Of a stretch of DNA of 64,000 nt, positions 8,804 through 17,250 are shown in pieces; the stretch's first letter is position 1, and every line of letters starts with the position of its first letter. The translations under genes were made by a program, and so were the position numbers. The notes beneath the pieces are model-generated. The model had not been told where the DNA came from and ran no database searches. It saw nothing but the letters and a program-made list of their open reading frames with translations. Origin of the DNA: Planotetraspora kaengkrachanensis (GTDB lineage Bacteria; Actinomycetota; Actinomycetes; Streptosporangiales; Streptosporangiaceae); the NCBI RefSeq assembly GCF_016862895.1, contig NZ_BONV01000001.1:1-64000 (forward strand). The letters run 5' to 3'.

Positions 8804-9397
8804 ATGTCCGCCATTGCATGGGTGGCCGTCGTCGTAGTCGCGGTGGTCGTGATCCTGGTGGCCGGCTACCTCGTTTCCGGCCAGAGCCGCCGTCGCCACC
8901 TGCGGAACCGATTCGGACCGGAATATGACAGGACTCTCGAGGAGAGCGAGAGCCGCAAGGACGCCGAGCAGGACCTGATCGCCCGCGAGGAGCGCCACGC
9001 CACGCTCGACATCAGGCCGCTCGACCCCGCGACCCGGCAGTCCTACGACGAGAAGTGGACAGAGGTCCAGGAGCGCTTCGTCGACGCGCCCGGCTTCGCC
9101 GTCACCGAGGCGGACGCCCTGGTCACCTCCGTCATGGCCGACCGCGGATATCCGACCGACGAGTTCGAGCAGCGGCTGAGCGACCTGTCGGTCCAGCACG
9201 CGTCCACGCTCGACCACTACCGATCGGCGCACGACATCAGCAGCCGCGCCGCCCGGCAGGAAGCCTCAACCGAGGAGCTCCGCCAGGCGATGGTCCACTA
9301 CCGCGCGCTCTTCCAGGAGCTGCTCGCGGACTCCGCCGATATCCCCACGAACGGCCGTCACGCCGCACGCTCCAACGCCGAGGAGGCTGACCTGTGA
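8804..9397 (+). CDS. Membrane-anchored protein with alpha-helical cytoplasmic domain, function unknown
   Basis: The 197-residue product starts with one strongly hydrophobic segment (residues 2-23, WVAVVVVAVVVILVAGY) followed by basic residues, so it is an N-in or N-out single-pass anchor. The rest is charged helix. Residues about 85-175 (from WTEVQERFVDAP to YRALFQEL) resemble the C-terminus of the next protein (WREIKAGFVDDP to YHALLAQL), so the two share a duplicated domain. ATG 8804 follows GGAGG at 8794-8798. The stop overlaps the next start, giving translational coupling. No function could be assigned. Confidence 0.7.
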   Translation: MSAIAWVAVVVVAVVVILVAGYLVSGQSRRRHLRNRFGPEYDRTLEESESRKDAEQDLIAREERHATLDIRPLDPATRQSYDEKWTEVQERFVDAPGFAVTEADALVTSVMADRGYPTDEFEQRLSDLSVQHASTLDHYRSAHDISSRAARQEASTEELRQAMVHYRALFQELLADSADIPTNGRHAARSNAEEADL

Positions 9398-10224
9398 TGC
9401 AGAGCAACCCTTACGAAAGCCGGTACGGCACGCCGGAGCGGCCGGTTCCCGAGCCTTCCGACCCCCTCGAGGAGGAGGCACGGAAGGAGGCGGCGCTCGC
9501 GGACGAGCGGCGTGACGAGCACGACGGCCCCGGCCCCGTGTACTCCCCCGAAGGGGCGGATGACCCGACGGCGGACGAGACCCGGCGGGTCCACGTGCTC
9601 GGCTCCGGTGCCACCGACACAGGCACCGGCACCGGCGACGTTCCCCCGGACTCCGGTGAGACCCGCGACACCGTGTACGGCGACACCGTGTACGGCGACG
9701 CCGTACCGGTCGCCGCGGACACCGGCCGAGCGGACACCGGCCGAGCGGACACCGGCCTGACGGACACCGGCCATGCCGGCACCGCGGACCCGGACGATGA
9801 CGACCCACTGGACCGGCACGGCTCAGAGAACGCGGACTCCCGGGAGACCTCGGAGACCGACGACGTCCTGGCGCCCGAGCCCGTCCGGTCCGGCGACGGG
9901 GGCACGCCCCCCGTGGCCGACGACTCCGACGTCCTCGTGGCGGGTCCCGCTGCCAGGGAACGCGGCGCCGGCGACGAGACCGAGCCGGTGGACGACGTCG
10001 ACTTCGAGCGCAGCTGGCGCGAGATCAAGGCCGGCTTCGTCGACGACCCCCGCGGCTCGGTGGAACAGGCCGATGGGCTGGTCGAGGCGGCCGTGGCCGT
10101 GTTCACCGGCCGCCGTCAGTCGTTGCTCGACAAGTGGAAGAACAGCGATCAGGCCGACACGGAGGCGCTGCGTCTGGCCCTGCGCGAATATCACGCCCTC
10201 CTCGCCCAACTGACCGGAAAGTGA
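9394..10224 (+). CDS. Acidic low-complexity protein sharing the C-terminal domain of its neighbour
   Basis: The product (276 residues from GTG 9394, or 275 from ATG 9397) begins with about 200 residues of acidic, disordered sequence with short repeats such as DTVYGDTVYGD and TGRADTGRADTG. It ends in a folded helical domain (about 205-275, FERSWREIKAGFVDDPRGSV onward) homologous to the C-terminus of the upstream protein. AGGAGG at 9381-9386 serves either start. The shared domain suggests that the two proteins pair or compete for one partner, the first at the membrane and the second in solution. The function is unknown. Confidence 0.7.
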   Translation: MMQSNPYESRYGTPERPVPEPSDPLEEEARKEAALADERRDEHDGPGPVYSPEGADDPTADETRRVHVLGSGATDTGTGTGDVPPDSGETRDTVYGDTVYGDAVPVAADTGRADTGRADTGLTDTGHAGTADPDDDDPLDRHGSENADSRETSETDDVLAPEPVRSGDGGTPPVADDSDVLVAGPAARERGAGDETEPVDDVDFERSWREIKAGFVDDPRGSVEQADGLVEAAVAVFTGRRQSLLDKWKNSDQADTEALRLALREYHALLAQLTGK

Positions 10225-10231
10225 GACAACC

Positions 10232-10420
10232 ATGCTGGCCATCGTCGCGGCGATCGTCTTCGCCATCGCCTTCCTCCTCGACCTCCTCAACGCCAACATC
10301 GGCATCGGCCTCACCGCGCTGATCGCCCTTGGACTGTGCCTGCTGGCCCTGCACCAGGCCGGCATCGGAACGGCCAGCGTGGGCTCCTACCGCGGCAACT
10401 GGCGCCGCGCCCGCCGCTGA
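10232..10420 (+). CDS. Small two-segment membrane protein
   Basis: This 62-residue protein is almost entirely two transmembrane helices (about 2-20 and 24-44) with a basic tail (RGNWRRARR). It starts seven bases after the acidic protein and ends the operon. A strong hairpin follows 26 bases later. The family is unknown; a small integral partner of the two upstream proteins is an inference from the tight spacing. Confidence 0.65.
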   Translation: MLAIVAAIVFAIAFLLDLLNANIGIGLTALIALGLCLLALHQAGIGTASVGSYRGNWRRARR

Positions 10421-10446
10421 GCCGCACGACGCTGACGCACCCCCAC

Positions 10447-10497
10447 GGGAACCGAATGTGCCGCGTGACCCCGGGTCACGCGGCACATTCGGTTCCC
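10447..10497. terminator. Perfect 24-bp hairpin between convergent genes
   Basis: Bases 10447-10470 and 10474-10497 are exact inverse complements around a three-base loop (CCG). It lies between the 10420 and 10509 stop codons and lacks a T-run on either side. It should act as a bidirectional, possibly Rho-assisted, transcription barrier. Confidence 0.8.
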
Positions 10498-10508
10498 GGC
10501 GACAGGCC

Positions 10509-11807
10509 TCAGGTCCGGGCCGCGAACTTGAACTCCTCGTGCGGCCGCTGGAGCGCGCCGAGCGAGACGATCTCCCGGGGGAAGAGCAGCCCGAGGGTCC
10601 AGTCCATCAGGATGCGCGACTTCTTGTTGAAGGTGGGCATTCTCATCAGGTGGTACGTCCGGTGCATGGCCCACGCGGGGAACCCGCGCATCTGCCGGCC
10701 GTAGACCTGCGCCACGCCCTGGTAGAGCCCGAGGCTCGCCACCGAGCCCGCGTTCTTGTGCCGGTACGGCGTGCAGGTCTGGCCTCTGATGGTCGCCAGC
10801 AGGTTGTCGGCGAGCCGGCGCCCCTGCCGTACGGCGTGCTGGGCGTTGGGCGGGCAGAACATGCCCGGCCTGGTGAGGTCGGGCACGGCGGCGGCGTCGC
10901 CGGCGGTGAAGGCGAAGTCGGTGCCCTTGATCCGCAGGTAGGCGGTGGCCTTGACCCGGCCCTTCTCGTCGAGGGGCAGGTCTCCGGCCGCGACGACCGG
11001 GTTCGGCTTGACCCCGGCCGTCCAGACGAGGGTCTCGGCGTCGAACTCCTGACCGTCGTCCAGCACGATGTGGCCGTTCTCCGCGGACGTGAGCAGGGTC
11101 CGCGTCCGGACCTCGATGCCGCGCCTGCGCAGTTCCTGCACCGTCCAGCGGGCCATGTCCTCGCCGACCTCGGGCAGGATCCGGTCGGTGGCCTCGACGA
11201 GGATCCAGCGCATGTCCCCTCTGCTGATCCCCTCGAAGTACCGCGAGGCGTCCGCGGCCATGTCCTCCAGCTCGCCGAGCGCCTCGACCCCGGCGTAGCC
11301 GCCGCCGACGAAGACGAAGGTGAGCGCGCGCCGCCGTACCCGCTCGTCCGGCGTCGACGCCGCGAGATCGAGCTTGCCGAGGACGTGGTTGCGCAGGTGG
11401 ATGGCCTCTTCGACGGTCTTGAAGCCGATGCCGTGGTCGGCGAGCCCGGGGATGGGCAGCAGCCGGGCGATCGAGCCGGGGGCGACGACCACGTAGTCGT
11501 ATCCGAGCGTGACGGGCGGGCCCTCGTGCGGCTGGAACCGCGCCGTGCGGTCCGCCAGGCTGATCGACTCGATGCTCCCGCTGAGGATCTCGCACGAGCG
11601 CAGGACCCGCCGGAGCGGGACGACGACGTGCCGGGGCTCGATGTTCCCCGCGGCCGCCTCGGGCAGGAAGGGCTGGTAGGTCATGTAGGAGTCGAGGTCC
11701 GCCACCGTGACGTGGGCCTCGCCGTGCCTGAGCCTGCGTTGAAGGCGCAACGCCGTGTACATGCCGACGTATCCGCCGCCGACGATCAGAATCCTCGGGA
11801 CAGCCAT
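10509..11807 (-). CDS. ndh: Type II NADH dehydrogenase (NAD(P)/FAD-dependent oxidoreductase)
   Basis: This 432-residue flavoprotein has an N-terminal FAD-binding Rossmann motif (ILIVGGGYVGMYTAL), a second NADH-binding motif (FVFVGGGYAGVEALGELEDM) and the C-terminal FAD contact TAGDAAAVPD. The YQPFLPEAAAGNIEPRHVVVP segment near residue 50 is typical of NDH-2. The enzyme passes electrons from NADH to menaquinone at the inner membrane face without pumping protons. It is monocistronic and ends against a strong hairpin. The neighbouring stress-sigma cluster begins 27 bases upstream of its start, which may be coincidence. Confidence 0.88.
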   Translation of the reverse strand: MAVPRILIVGGGYVGMYTALRLQRRLRHGEAHVTVADLDSYMTYQPFLPEAAAGNIEPRHVVVPLRRVLRSCEILSGSIESISLADRTARFQPHEGPPVTLGYDYVVVAPGSIARLLPIPGLADHGIGFKTVEEAIHLRNHVLGKLDLAASTPDERVRRRALTFVFVGGGYAGVEALGELEDMAADASRYFEGISRGDMRWILVEATDRILPEVGEDMARWTVQELRRRGIEVRTRTLLTSAENGHIVLDDGQEFDAETLVWTAGVKPNPVVAAGDLPLDEKGRVKATAYLRIKGTDFAFTAGDAAAVPDLTRPGMFCPPNAQHAVRQGRRLADNLLATIRGQTCTPYRHKNAGSVASLGLYQGVAQVYGRQMRGFPAWAMHRTYHLMRMPTFNKKSRILMDWTLGLLFPREIVSLGALQRPHEEFKFAART

Positions 11808-11834
11808 GCGGGTCCCGTACCCGCTACGCAGCCG

Positions 11835-12305
11835 CTAGACCAGGAAACGCATCGAAACGGTCGTCCCGTTTACCCCGGTACGGACAACAATTTCATGGCT
11901 CAGCATCCGAGCGACCCAGAGCCCCATCCCGCTGGTCGCGTTCTCTGGGGGCGCCGTGAGACCGGGCCGGCCCTCCGGATGCCACAGACGGCCGTCGTCG
12001 TGGACGTCGACCATGAGCGACGAGCCGTCCGTCCACAGCCGCAGCCGCGCCTTGGACGAGCCGTGGGTCACCGCGTTGGTGGCCACTTCGTTGAGGGCCA
12101 CGAGGAAGTCGCCGACGGCGTCCGGGGCCATTCCGCGGTCCTGCGCCTGGGCAGCGGCGAACTCCCGGACGTCGGGCAGGTCGGCCAAGGAGAACGTGAG
12201 CTCTTTGGCCGTCTGCGCGACGGACGGAGGAACGCCGTCTTCGTTCACCCGGTACCGCCTCCCACCGGACCTGACTCGACCGTACGACCTGGTGAGCCCT
12301 GGCAT
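11835..12305 (-). CDS. Anti-sigma factor serine kinase (RsbW/SpoIIAB-type ATPase)
   Basis: The 156-residue protein is a GHKL/HATPase_c domain with the N-box NEVATNAVTHG, a G1-type DVHDDGR and the G2 lid SGMGLWVARM. These are the hallmarks of partner-switching anti-sigma kinases, which hold a SigB/SigF-type factor and phosphorylate a STAS antagonist. It lies 76 bases after the sigma-factor gene on the same strand, so that factor is the likely partner. The first 25 residues are extra to the domain, and an internal start is possible. Confidence 0.87.
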   Translation of the reverse strand: MPGLTRSYGRVRSGGRRYRVNEDGVPPSVAQTAKELTFSLADLPDVREFAAAQAQDRGMAPDAVGDFLVALNEVATNAVTHGSSKARLRLWTDGSSLMVDVHDDGRLWHPEGRPGLTAPPENATSGMGLWVARMLSHEIVVRTGVNGTTVSMRFLV

Positions 12306-12320
12306 ACGGACGAAGATACC

Positions 12321-12354
12321 CCGGGATATCGCCGCGTCGGCGACGATATCCCGG
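12321..12354. terminator. Hairpin between sigma and anti-sigma genes
   Basis: CCGGGATATCGCCG (12321-12334) pairs with 12338-12354 around a three-base loop, with one three-base bulge. It lies in the 76-base gap after the sigma gene. It may attenuate read-through into the anti-sigma gene or stabilise the sigma mRNA end; no T-run is present. Confidence 0.5.
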
Positions 12355-12381
12355 GTCCGCCCGTTCCTCGCGGGGTCACAG

Positions 12382-13161
12382 TCAGCCCGCGACGAGCTCG
12401 GAACGCAGCTGGTCGAGCGTCTTGCGGAGGATCCGCGAGACGTGCATCTGGGATATGTCGAACTCCGCCGCGATCTCGGCCTGGGTCATGTTGCCGTAGA
12501 AGCGCAGCAGGAGGATGTTCTTGTCACGCTCGGGGAGGTGGTCGATGAGGGGCATGACGGCCTCTCTGTCCACGAACGCGGACAGGGCGTCGTCCTGCTC
12601 GGGGATGACGTCGCCCAGCGCGGCGGAGTCGCCGTCCCCGCCCATCGGCGCGTCGAGGGAGAGGGTGCTGTAGGCCGCGGAAGCGTCCATGGTCAGCAGC
12701 ATGTCCTCCTCGGAGATGCCCATCTTCTCGGCGAGCTCGGCGACCGTGGGGAACCGCCCGAGCTGCTGGGTCATGTCGGCGACGTGCCGGTTCAGCTCCG
12801 AGCGCCGCTCCTGGTAGAGGCGGGGGACCCGGACGGCCCAGGTGCGGTCGCGGAAGTGCCGCTTGACCTCACCCGTCATGGTCACCATGGCGTAGCCCCG
12901 GAAGCTGTGCCCGAGGTCGGGGTCGAAGCCGTTGATCGCCTTCATGAGCCCCACGTACGCGGCCTGGAGGAGGTCCTCCAGCGGCTCGCCGCGGTTCAGG
13001 TATCTGCGGGCGATGTCCCTCGCCATCGGGCGGTGCATCTCGACGATGATCTCTCGGAGGCGCTCCCGCCGCTGCTCGGACACGTCGTCGCGAGTCAGCT
13101 CTATGAGGAGCTCCTCAGCGGTCGGTTCGCTGATGGTCGCTACTCGGATATCGGCAGCCAT
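12382..13161 (-). CDS. SigB/SigF-family RNA polymerase sigma factor
   Basis: This 259-residue protein has sigma-70 regions 2 (PLEDLLQAAYVGLMKAINGFD; EVKRHFRDRTWAVRVPR), 3 (ELAEKMGISEEDM) and 4 (NMTQAEIAAEFDISQMHVSR), with no region 1.1. This is the layout of group 3 stress/sporulation factors controlled by partner switching. Its genetic neighbours (anti-sigma kinase, two STAS proteins, SpoIIE protein) fit this exactly. The start ATG 13161 is preceded by CGAGGGGAT. It should direct general-stress or development genes, as for SigB/SigF homologues in Streptomyces. Confidence 0.9.
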   Translation of the reverse strand: MAADIRVATISEPTAEELLIELTRDDVSEQRRERLREIIVEMHRPMARDIARRYLNRGEPLEDLLQAAYVGLMKAINGFDPDLGHSFRGYAMVTMTGEVKRHFRDRTWAVRVPRLYQERRSELNRHVADMTQQLGRFPTVAELAEKMGISEEDMLLTMDASAAYSTLSLDAPMGGDGDSAALGDVIPEQDDALSAFVDREAVMPLIDHLPERDKNILLLRFYGNMTQAEIAAEFDISQMHVSRILRKTLDQLRSELVAG

Positions 13162-13349
13162 CTGCGTATATCCCCTCGTATGTCTTGCGAGGGCTACGCC
13201 GGCGCGGAAGTCATCCGTGCAGAAGGCGCGCCTCGCTACAGTTTCGAGACGAGGCCCTCTGCTGGACCTCTGACGCAGTATATTGCCCGAAATTCGGGAG
13301 TTTCACCACCCCTTCGGCACCAGTAATGTTGCGCTCGAGGAGGTGTGAC

Positions 13350-13718
13350 GTGTCCAACAACGGTCTGTTGTCCCTGCGATCCACCATGGCCGGCACGATC
13401 GTGGTGGTCCACGTCGACGGCATTCTCGATGCCACGACACGCGACCAGTTCGCCGACCGCCTGGACACCGAGGCCGAGGACCACGGCCCGGACCTGATCC
13501 TCGACCTGGGCGGCGTCACCTTCATGGACTCCCGGGCGCTCGGCCTCATCGTCCACCACTGGCAGCGGTCGACGGCCGCCGGCGGCAACTTCGCCCTCGT
13601 GGCGGTGCAGTATCCGAGCTCCAAGGTCATGTGGGTGACGGGGCTGTCCCAGCGGCTGCCCCTCTTCGACACCCTCGACGAGGCCCTCGCGGCCTTCGCC
13701 GCCGAGCCCCGCCCCTGA
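13350..13718 (+). CDS. STAS-domain anti-sigma factor antagonist
   Basis: The 122-residue STAS protein carries the phosphorylation-site motif FMDSRALGLIV, in which the serine after Asp is the usual target of the anti-sigma kinase. In the unphosphorylated state such proteins bind the kinase and free the sigma factor. GTG 13350 is chosen because AGGAGG (13338-13343) lies six bases upstream. It is divergent from the sigma gene and convergent with the ANTAR gene. Confidence 0.88.
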   Translation: MSNNGLLSLRSTMAGTIVVVHVDGILDATTRDQFADRLDTEAEDHGPDLILDLGGVTFMDSRALGLIVHHWQRSTAAGGNFALVAVQYPSSKVMWVTGLSQRLPLFDTLDEALAAFAAEPRP

Positions 13719-13745
13719 CTCCGCGCCGCCGGCCTCCGCGCCCCT

Positions 13746-13764
13746 GACCCCGTCGCGCGGGGTC
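13746..13764. terminator. Hairpin between convergent STAS and ANTAR genes
   Basis: GACCCCG and CGGGGTC pair across TCGCG. It is a short GC-rich stem in the 70-base gap between two converging genes and is likely a weak bidirectional terminator. Confidence 0.5.
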
Positions 13765-13788
13765 TCGGGTGCATGGTCCCGGCGGCGG

Positions 13789-14496
13789 TCAGGGCGTGGC
13801 TCCCCCGTGCTTTTGCTGGTGCTCGGTGACCAGCAGCCTCGCCAGGTCGGCGACCTTGACCTGGTGGTGCTGGGACACCCTTCTGAGCTCGTCGAACGCC
13901 GCCTCCGCCGAGCAGCCGCTCTTCGACATGATGATGCCCTTGGCCTGGTCGATGACCGAGCGTCCCGCGAGCGCCTCCTGCATCTGGGCGGCTCCGGTGA
14001 GGACGTCGTCGAACTCCCACACGTTGGCGAGCGCCACCGTCACCTGCTCCTTGAGCAGGGACATCAGCGCCTCCTCGTCGGCGTGCGCGCCGGTCCGGAC
14101 GCCGTACAGGCCGATGATGACGACGGCGTTCTCGACCTCGATCGGCAGGATCAGCACCGACCGGATGCCGTGCCGTACGGCCGTCGCCGCGTAGCGGGGC
14201 CAGCGGGGGTCGCGCATGACGTCCGCGACGATGACCGGCCGTCCCGAGGTCAGCGCCTCTCTCGACGGGCCCTCCCGCAGCTCGCTCTCCCGGTCCGTCA
14301 AGGTGATCAGCTCGCTGTGCGAGGCGGCGAGCATGACCCGCCCCTCCATCCACAGCTCGGCCGTTCCGCCGGCGCATCCGGGCACCCCACGGGCGATGGC
14401 CTCGGTGATTCCGCGAAGGACGCTCTCCGCCGACGCGCCCTCCGTCACGCGGCCGAGAGCGGCGAGATCACGGGCGAGGATGGACGATGTCTCCAT
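13789..14496 (-). CDS. GAF and ANTAR domain RNA-binding antiterminator-type regulator
   Basis: The 235-residue protein has a GAF domain (about 20-165, with HGIRSVLILPIEVENAVVII) and a C-terminal ANTAR domain (about 170-228, containing ALAGRSVIDQAKGIIM and ELRRVSQHHQVKVADLARLL). ANTAR domains bind twin-hairpin RNA and prevent termination. GAF-ANTAR proteins of this kind abound in actinobacteria beside stress-signalling genes. The start lies in the divergent region shared with the SpoIIE gene. The ligand and target RNA are unknown. Confidence 0.88.
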   Translation of the reverse strand: METSSILARDLAALGRVTEGASAESVLRGITEAIARGVPGCAGGTAELWMEGRVMLAASHSELITLTDRESELREGPSREALTSGRPVIVADVMRDPRWPRYAATAVRHGIRSVLILPIEVENAVVIIGLYGVRTGAHADEEALMSLLKEQVTVALANVWEFDDVLTGAAQMQEALAGRSVIDQAKGIIMSKSGCSAEAAFDELRRVSQHHQVKVADLARLLVTEHQQKHGGATP

Positions 14497-14544
14497 GGTA
14501 GAAAGACCATTCCCATAGTTCCGGTGTTAATCCAGGCTGCATCG

Positions 14545-14575
14545 ATTAGATCGGCTGTCTGGCGTAGCGTCTAAT
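14545..14575. promoter_or_regulatory. Divergent control region of the ANTAR and SpoIIE genes
   Basis: ATTAGA (14545-14550) and TCTAAT (14570-14575) face each other 19 bases apart. The right arm overlaps TAATCT, a possible -10 element for the SpoIIE gene, whose ribosome site GAGAGGGGG begins at 14581. An operator function is inference. Confidence 0.35.
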
Positions 14576-14594
14576 CTCTAGAGAGGGGGCAGCG

Positions 14595-16400
14595 TTGGCC
14601 GACATCGCCGAGCTCGAGCGCTCGCTCAGCGGGCTCGCCGACCGCATCGCCACGCTCCGGGACGACCCCGGGTCCGGCGCGGCGCTGCGCGAGCTGGAGA
14701 ACGCCGAGGAACTGCTCAGGGACGCGCTGGGCGAGCTGGCCAGGAGCCGCAGGCGCAAGGACGGCGGCAACCAGCGCGAGCAGAAGCTGCTCCGCCAGAT
14801 CTTCCGGGCACTGCCCGTACCTGTGATCATCATGGACACGGGCGCGACGGTGCGCCGCATCAACAACGAGACCACCCGGCTGCTCGGCAGCCCCGCCGGC
14901 TACCTCATCGGCCGGGCCTTCCCGCTGCTCATCGACGTCTCAGGCCGCGCGGCCTTCCGCTCCCGCCTGACCTCCGTACTGCGCGGCGAGGAGAGCGCCG
15001 CCTTCCAGACCCGCCTGGCCCACCAGGGCCGGACGCACACGGTCAGGCTGGTCCTCAGCGCGCTCCGCATGCCCGGCGAGCCGCAGGAGATGATCGCCGC
15101 GGTCGTCCTGCCCACCGAGGTCCAGCTACCCGAGACCCCGGATTCGACCGCCGAGCCGAGCGACCCGGTGATCATGGCCGCCGCTCGCCGTCACGAACTG
15201 CTGTCCCACCTGACCCGGCTGCTGCTCGACGAGGAGAGCCTGCGCGAGCCGGTCGCGCTCATCCGGGCCGCCCGCCTGTTCGCGGCCGAGACGGCCGACT
15301 GGGTGATCGCCGACGTCATCAGGGACGGCCGCCTGCACCGGGCCGCCGTCGTCGGCCCCGCCGACCAGCCGCCCGGCCGGCTCCAGCGGGATCTCGAGGG
15401 GATGGATCCGGCCGCCGTGCCGATCGTCACCCAGGTCCTGACCACCCAGAGCGGGATCGTGAACGAGATGCTGGCCGACGACACGCTGCTCGGCGACGGC
15501 GTGCTCGAGGCGATGGAGGCCGGCTCCCTGCTGAGCGTGCCGATCACGACCGAGGACCAGGTCGGCGGCGTACTCACGCTCGTGCGCCTGCGCGACCGGC
15601 CCCCGTTCGGACTGGCCGACCTCGGGCTGCTGGAGGAGATCGGCCTCCACCTCGGCCTCGCCATGCGGGCCCAGCGCAGCTTCCAGCGCAGGTCGCTCGC
15701 CGCGGACACCCTGCAGACGGGCGTGCTCCCGCGGAATCTGCCGGACCTGCCCGGCTTCGAGACGGCCGCTGTCTACCACCCGGGGTCGGGCCTGCACGCG
15801 ATCGGCGGCGAGTTCTACGACGTGTTCCCCGTCAAGAACGGCTGGGGCTTCGTCATCGGCAGCGCGGTCGGCAAGGGTGAGGAGGCGGCCGCCGTCACCG
15901 CGATGGTCCGCAACGGCATGCGCGTGCTCAGCGTGTGGGAGGACGACCCCGCCCACGCCCTGCGCAAGGTCAACGACGCGCTCGTCCAGCAGAACACCGG
16001 CCTGTTCGTCATGGCCGCCGCCGGGTTCGTACGCGGCCGCAAGGTACGGCTGGCCTCGGCCGGGCACCACCCCGCGGCTTTGCTCCAGACCGACGGCCAG
16101 GTCAGGTTCTCCGAGGGCGGCGGGGTCCCGCTCGGCTTCGAGGAGGGCGCAGAGGCCGCCACGGAGCAGCTGACCCTGTCGGCCGGCGAGACCCTGGTGC
16201 TCTACTCGGACGGCCTGGTGGGCTCTCAGAGCGACGAGGGCGCCGTCTACGGGGAGGGGCGCCTCACCGAGGTCCTCGCCCGCTGCGTGGGCCAGCCGCC
16301 CGGCACGGTGGTCAAGGCCCTCGAAGATGATCACCAGGCGTTCTGCGGAAGCCACGTCATCGACGAGATCACCTTGCTCGTGCTCAGGAAGTCACGGTGA
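14595..16400 (+). CDS. PAS-GAF-SpoIIE (PP2C-type) regulator of the sigma module
   Basis: The 601-residue protein has an N-terminal coiled coil, a PAS domain (about 75-170), a GAF domain (about 200-360) and a SpoIIE/RsbU PP2C-type domain (about 380-600). Such proteins dephosphorylate STAS antagonists. Two canonical acidic positions differ: the usual GGDxYD is GGEFYD, and the usual GDVxGKG is GSAVGKG. SDG and the final IDEITLL element remain. It may be weakly active or a pseudo-phosphatase. TTG 14595 is used because GAGAGGGGG precedes it. The MEDS-STAS gene follows 34 bases later. Confidence 0.85.
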   Translation: MADIAELERSLSGLADRIATLRDDPGSGAALRELENAEELLRDALGELARSRRRKDGGNQREQKLLRQIFRALPVPVIIMDTGATVRRINNETTRLLGSPAGYLIGRAFPLLIDVSGRAAFRSRLTSVLRGEESAAFQTRLAHQGRTHTVRLVLSALRMPGEPQEMIAAVVLPTEVQLPETPDSTAEPSDPVIMAAARRHELLSHLTRLLLDEESLREPVALIRAARLFAAETADWVIADVIRDGRLHRAAVVGPADQPPGRLQRDLEGMDPAAVPIVTQVLTTQSGIVNEMLADDTLLGDGVLEAMEAGSLLSVPITTEDQVGGVLTLVRLRDRPPFGLADLGLLEEIGLHLGLAMRAQRSFQRRSLAADTLQTGVLPRNLPDLPGFETAAVYHPGSGLHAIGGEFYDVFPVKNGWGFVIGSAVGKGEEAAAVTAMVRNGMRVLSVWEDDPAHALRKVNDALVQQNTGLFVMAAAGFVRGRKVRLASAGHHPAALLQTDGQVRFSEGGGVPLGFEEGAEAATEQLTLSAGETLVLYSDGLVGSQSDEGAVYGEGRLTEVLARCVGQPPGTVVKALEDDHQAFCGSHVIDEITLLVLRKSR

Positions 16401-16434
16401 TCCACCGAGCCGGCCGGGACTGAGGAGGTCCGAC

Positions 16435-17250
16435 GTGCGCATGGGACCAGGAGAGCACCGGTCGGTGGCCTTCTCCGACGAGGCCGAACTCGAGCCAGTG
16501 CTGGCGCCGTTCATCTCCGATGGGCTCGCCGGCCGGGACAAGGTGCTGTACGTCACCGACGTCACGCATCCCGCCGTGGCCGTCGGCCTGCTGCGCGGCT
16601 GGGGAATCGACCCCGACGGGCACGGCGGGCGGCTGGAGGTGCGCGAGCTGGGCACACCCGACCCCGACGTGATGGTCGCCGAACTCACCGAGGCCGCGCA
16701 CCGGGCCCGCGCCGAGGGTTACCGCGCTCTGCGCTTCACCGGCGAGATGAGCTGGGCCGTACGCGAGGGAACCGACAGCCTCACGGCCTTCGAGACCAAG
16801 GTCCAGGCCGTGTTCGACTCCGGTCTCGCGATGGGGATCTGCCAATATGACCGGAGGGTGTTCCCGCCCGTCACCCTGTCGGAACTGCAACGCCTGCACA
16901 GTGGAGCAGACGTGGATCTGGAGTTCGACGGCGCCCTGCTGCGGATCCGCCGCAGCGCCCGGCCGCCGGGGCTCGAACTGGACGGCGAGATCGACGCCAA
17001 CGGAGTCGACGAGCTGGCCAGAGCGTTGTCGGCGGCCGTTCTGCGGGAGAGCGGCGACGTGCACGTGGACATGGGCCGGATCTCGTTCATCGACCTGTCC
17101 GGCCTCAGAGTCCTGGTGGACACGGCGACGGCCCTGACCGGGGGCAGGTCCCTCGTGCTGAACCATGTCCCGGAGCACGTCGTGCAGCTGATCGGCCTGA
17201 TCGGCTGGGACCGGGCGCCCGGGCTGCGCGTGCGAGGAGGGGACGCCTGA
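16435..17250 (+). CDS. MEDS sensor domain fused to STAS antagonist domain
   Basis: Residues 5-165 match the MEDS (methanogen/methylotroph DcmR sensory) domain, with RALRFTGEMSWA and ICQYDRR. Residues 180-270 are a STAS domain (ISFIDLSGLRVLVDTA, with the usual target serine). The product is therefore a ligand-responsive antagonist able to bind an anti-sigma ATPase. GTG 16435 follows GAGGAGG at 16422-16428. Its stop overlaps the ATG of the next gene, which carries the same sensor domain on an ATPase. Confidence 0.85.
   Translation: MRMGPGEHRSVAFSDEAELEPVLAPFISDGLAGRDKVLYVTDVTHPAVAVGLLRGWGIDPDGHGGRLEVRELGTPDPDVMVAELTEAAHRARAEGYRALRFTGEMSWAVREGTDSLTAFETKVQAVFDSGLAMGICQYDRRVFPPVTLSELQRLHSGADVDLEFDGALLRIRRSARPPGLELDGEIDANGVDELARALSAAVLRESGDVHVDMGRISFIDLSGLRVLVDTATALTGGRSLVLNHVPEHVVQLIGLIGWDRAPGLRVRGGDA

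Noticed and set aside
12316-12321. SigB/SigF-type -10 (GGGTAT) for the anti-sigma gene
   Set aside because: GGGTAT is present on the minus strand, but no GTTT-type -35 lies at the required distance.
10329-12548. Plus-strand 739-residue frame across ndh and the anti-sigma gene
   Set aside because: It runs through a terminator hairpin and opposite two well-supported genes; it is a composition artefact.
13211-14377. Minus-strand frame of 388 residues joining the STAS and ANTAR regions
   Set aside because: It is another frame of the ANTAR gene running into antisense of the STAS gene, with Arg/Gly-rich sequence and no domain.
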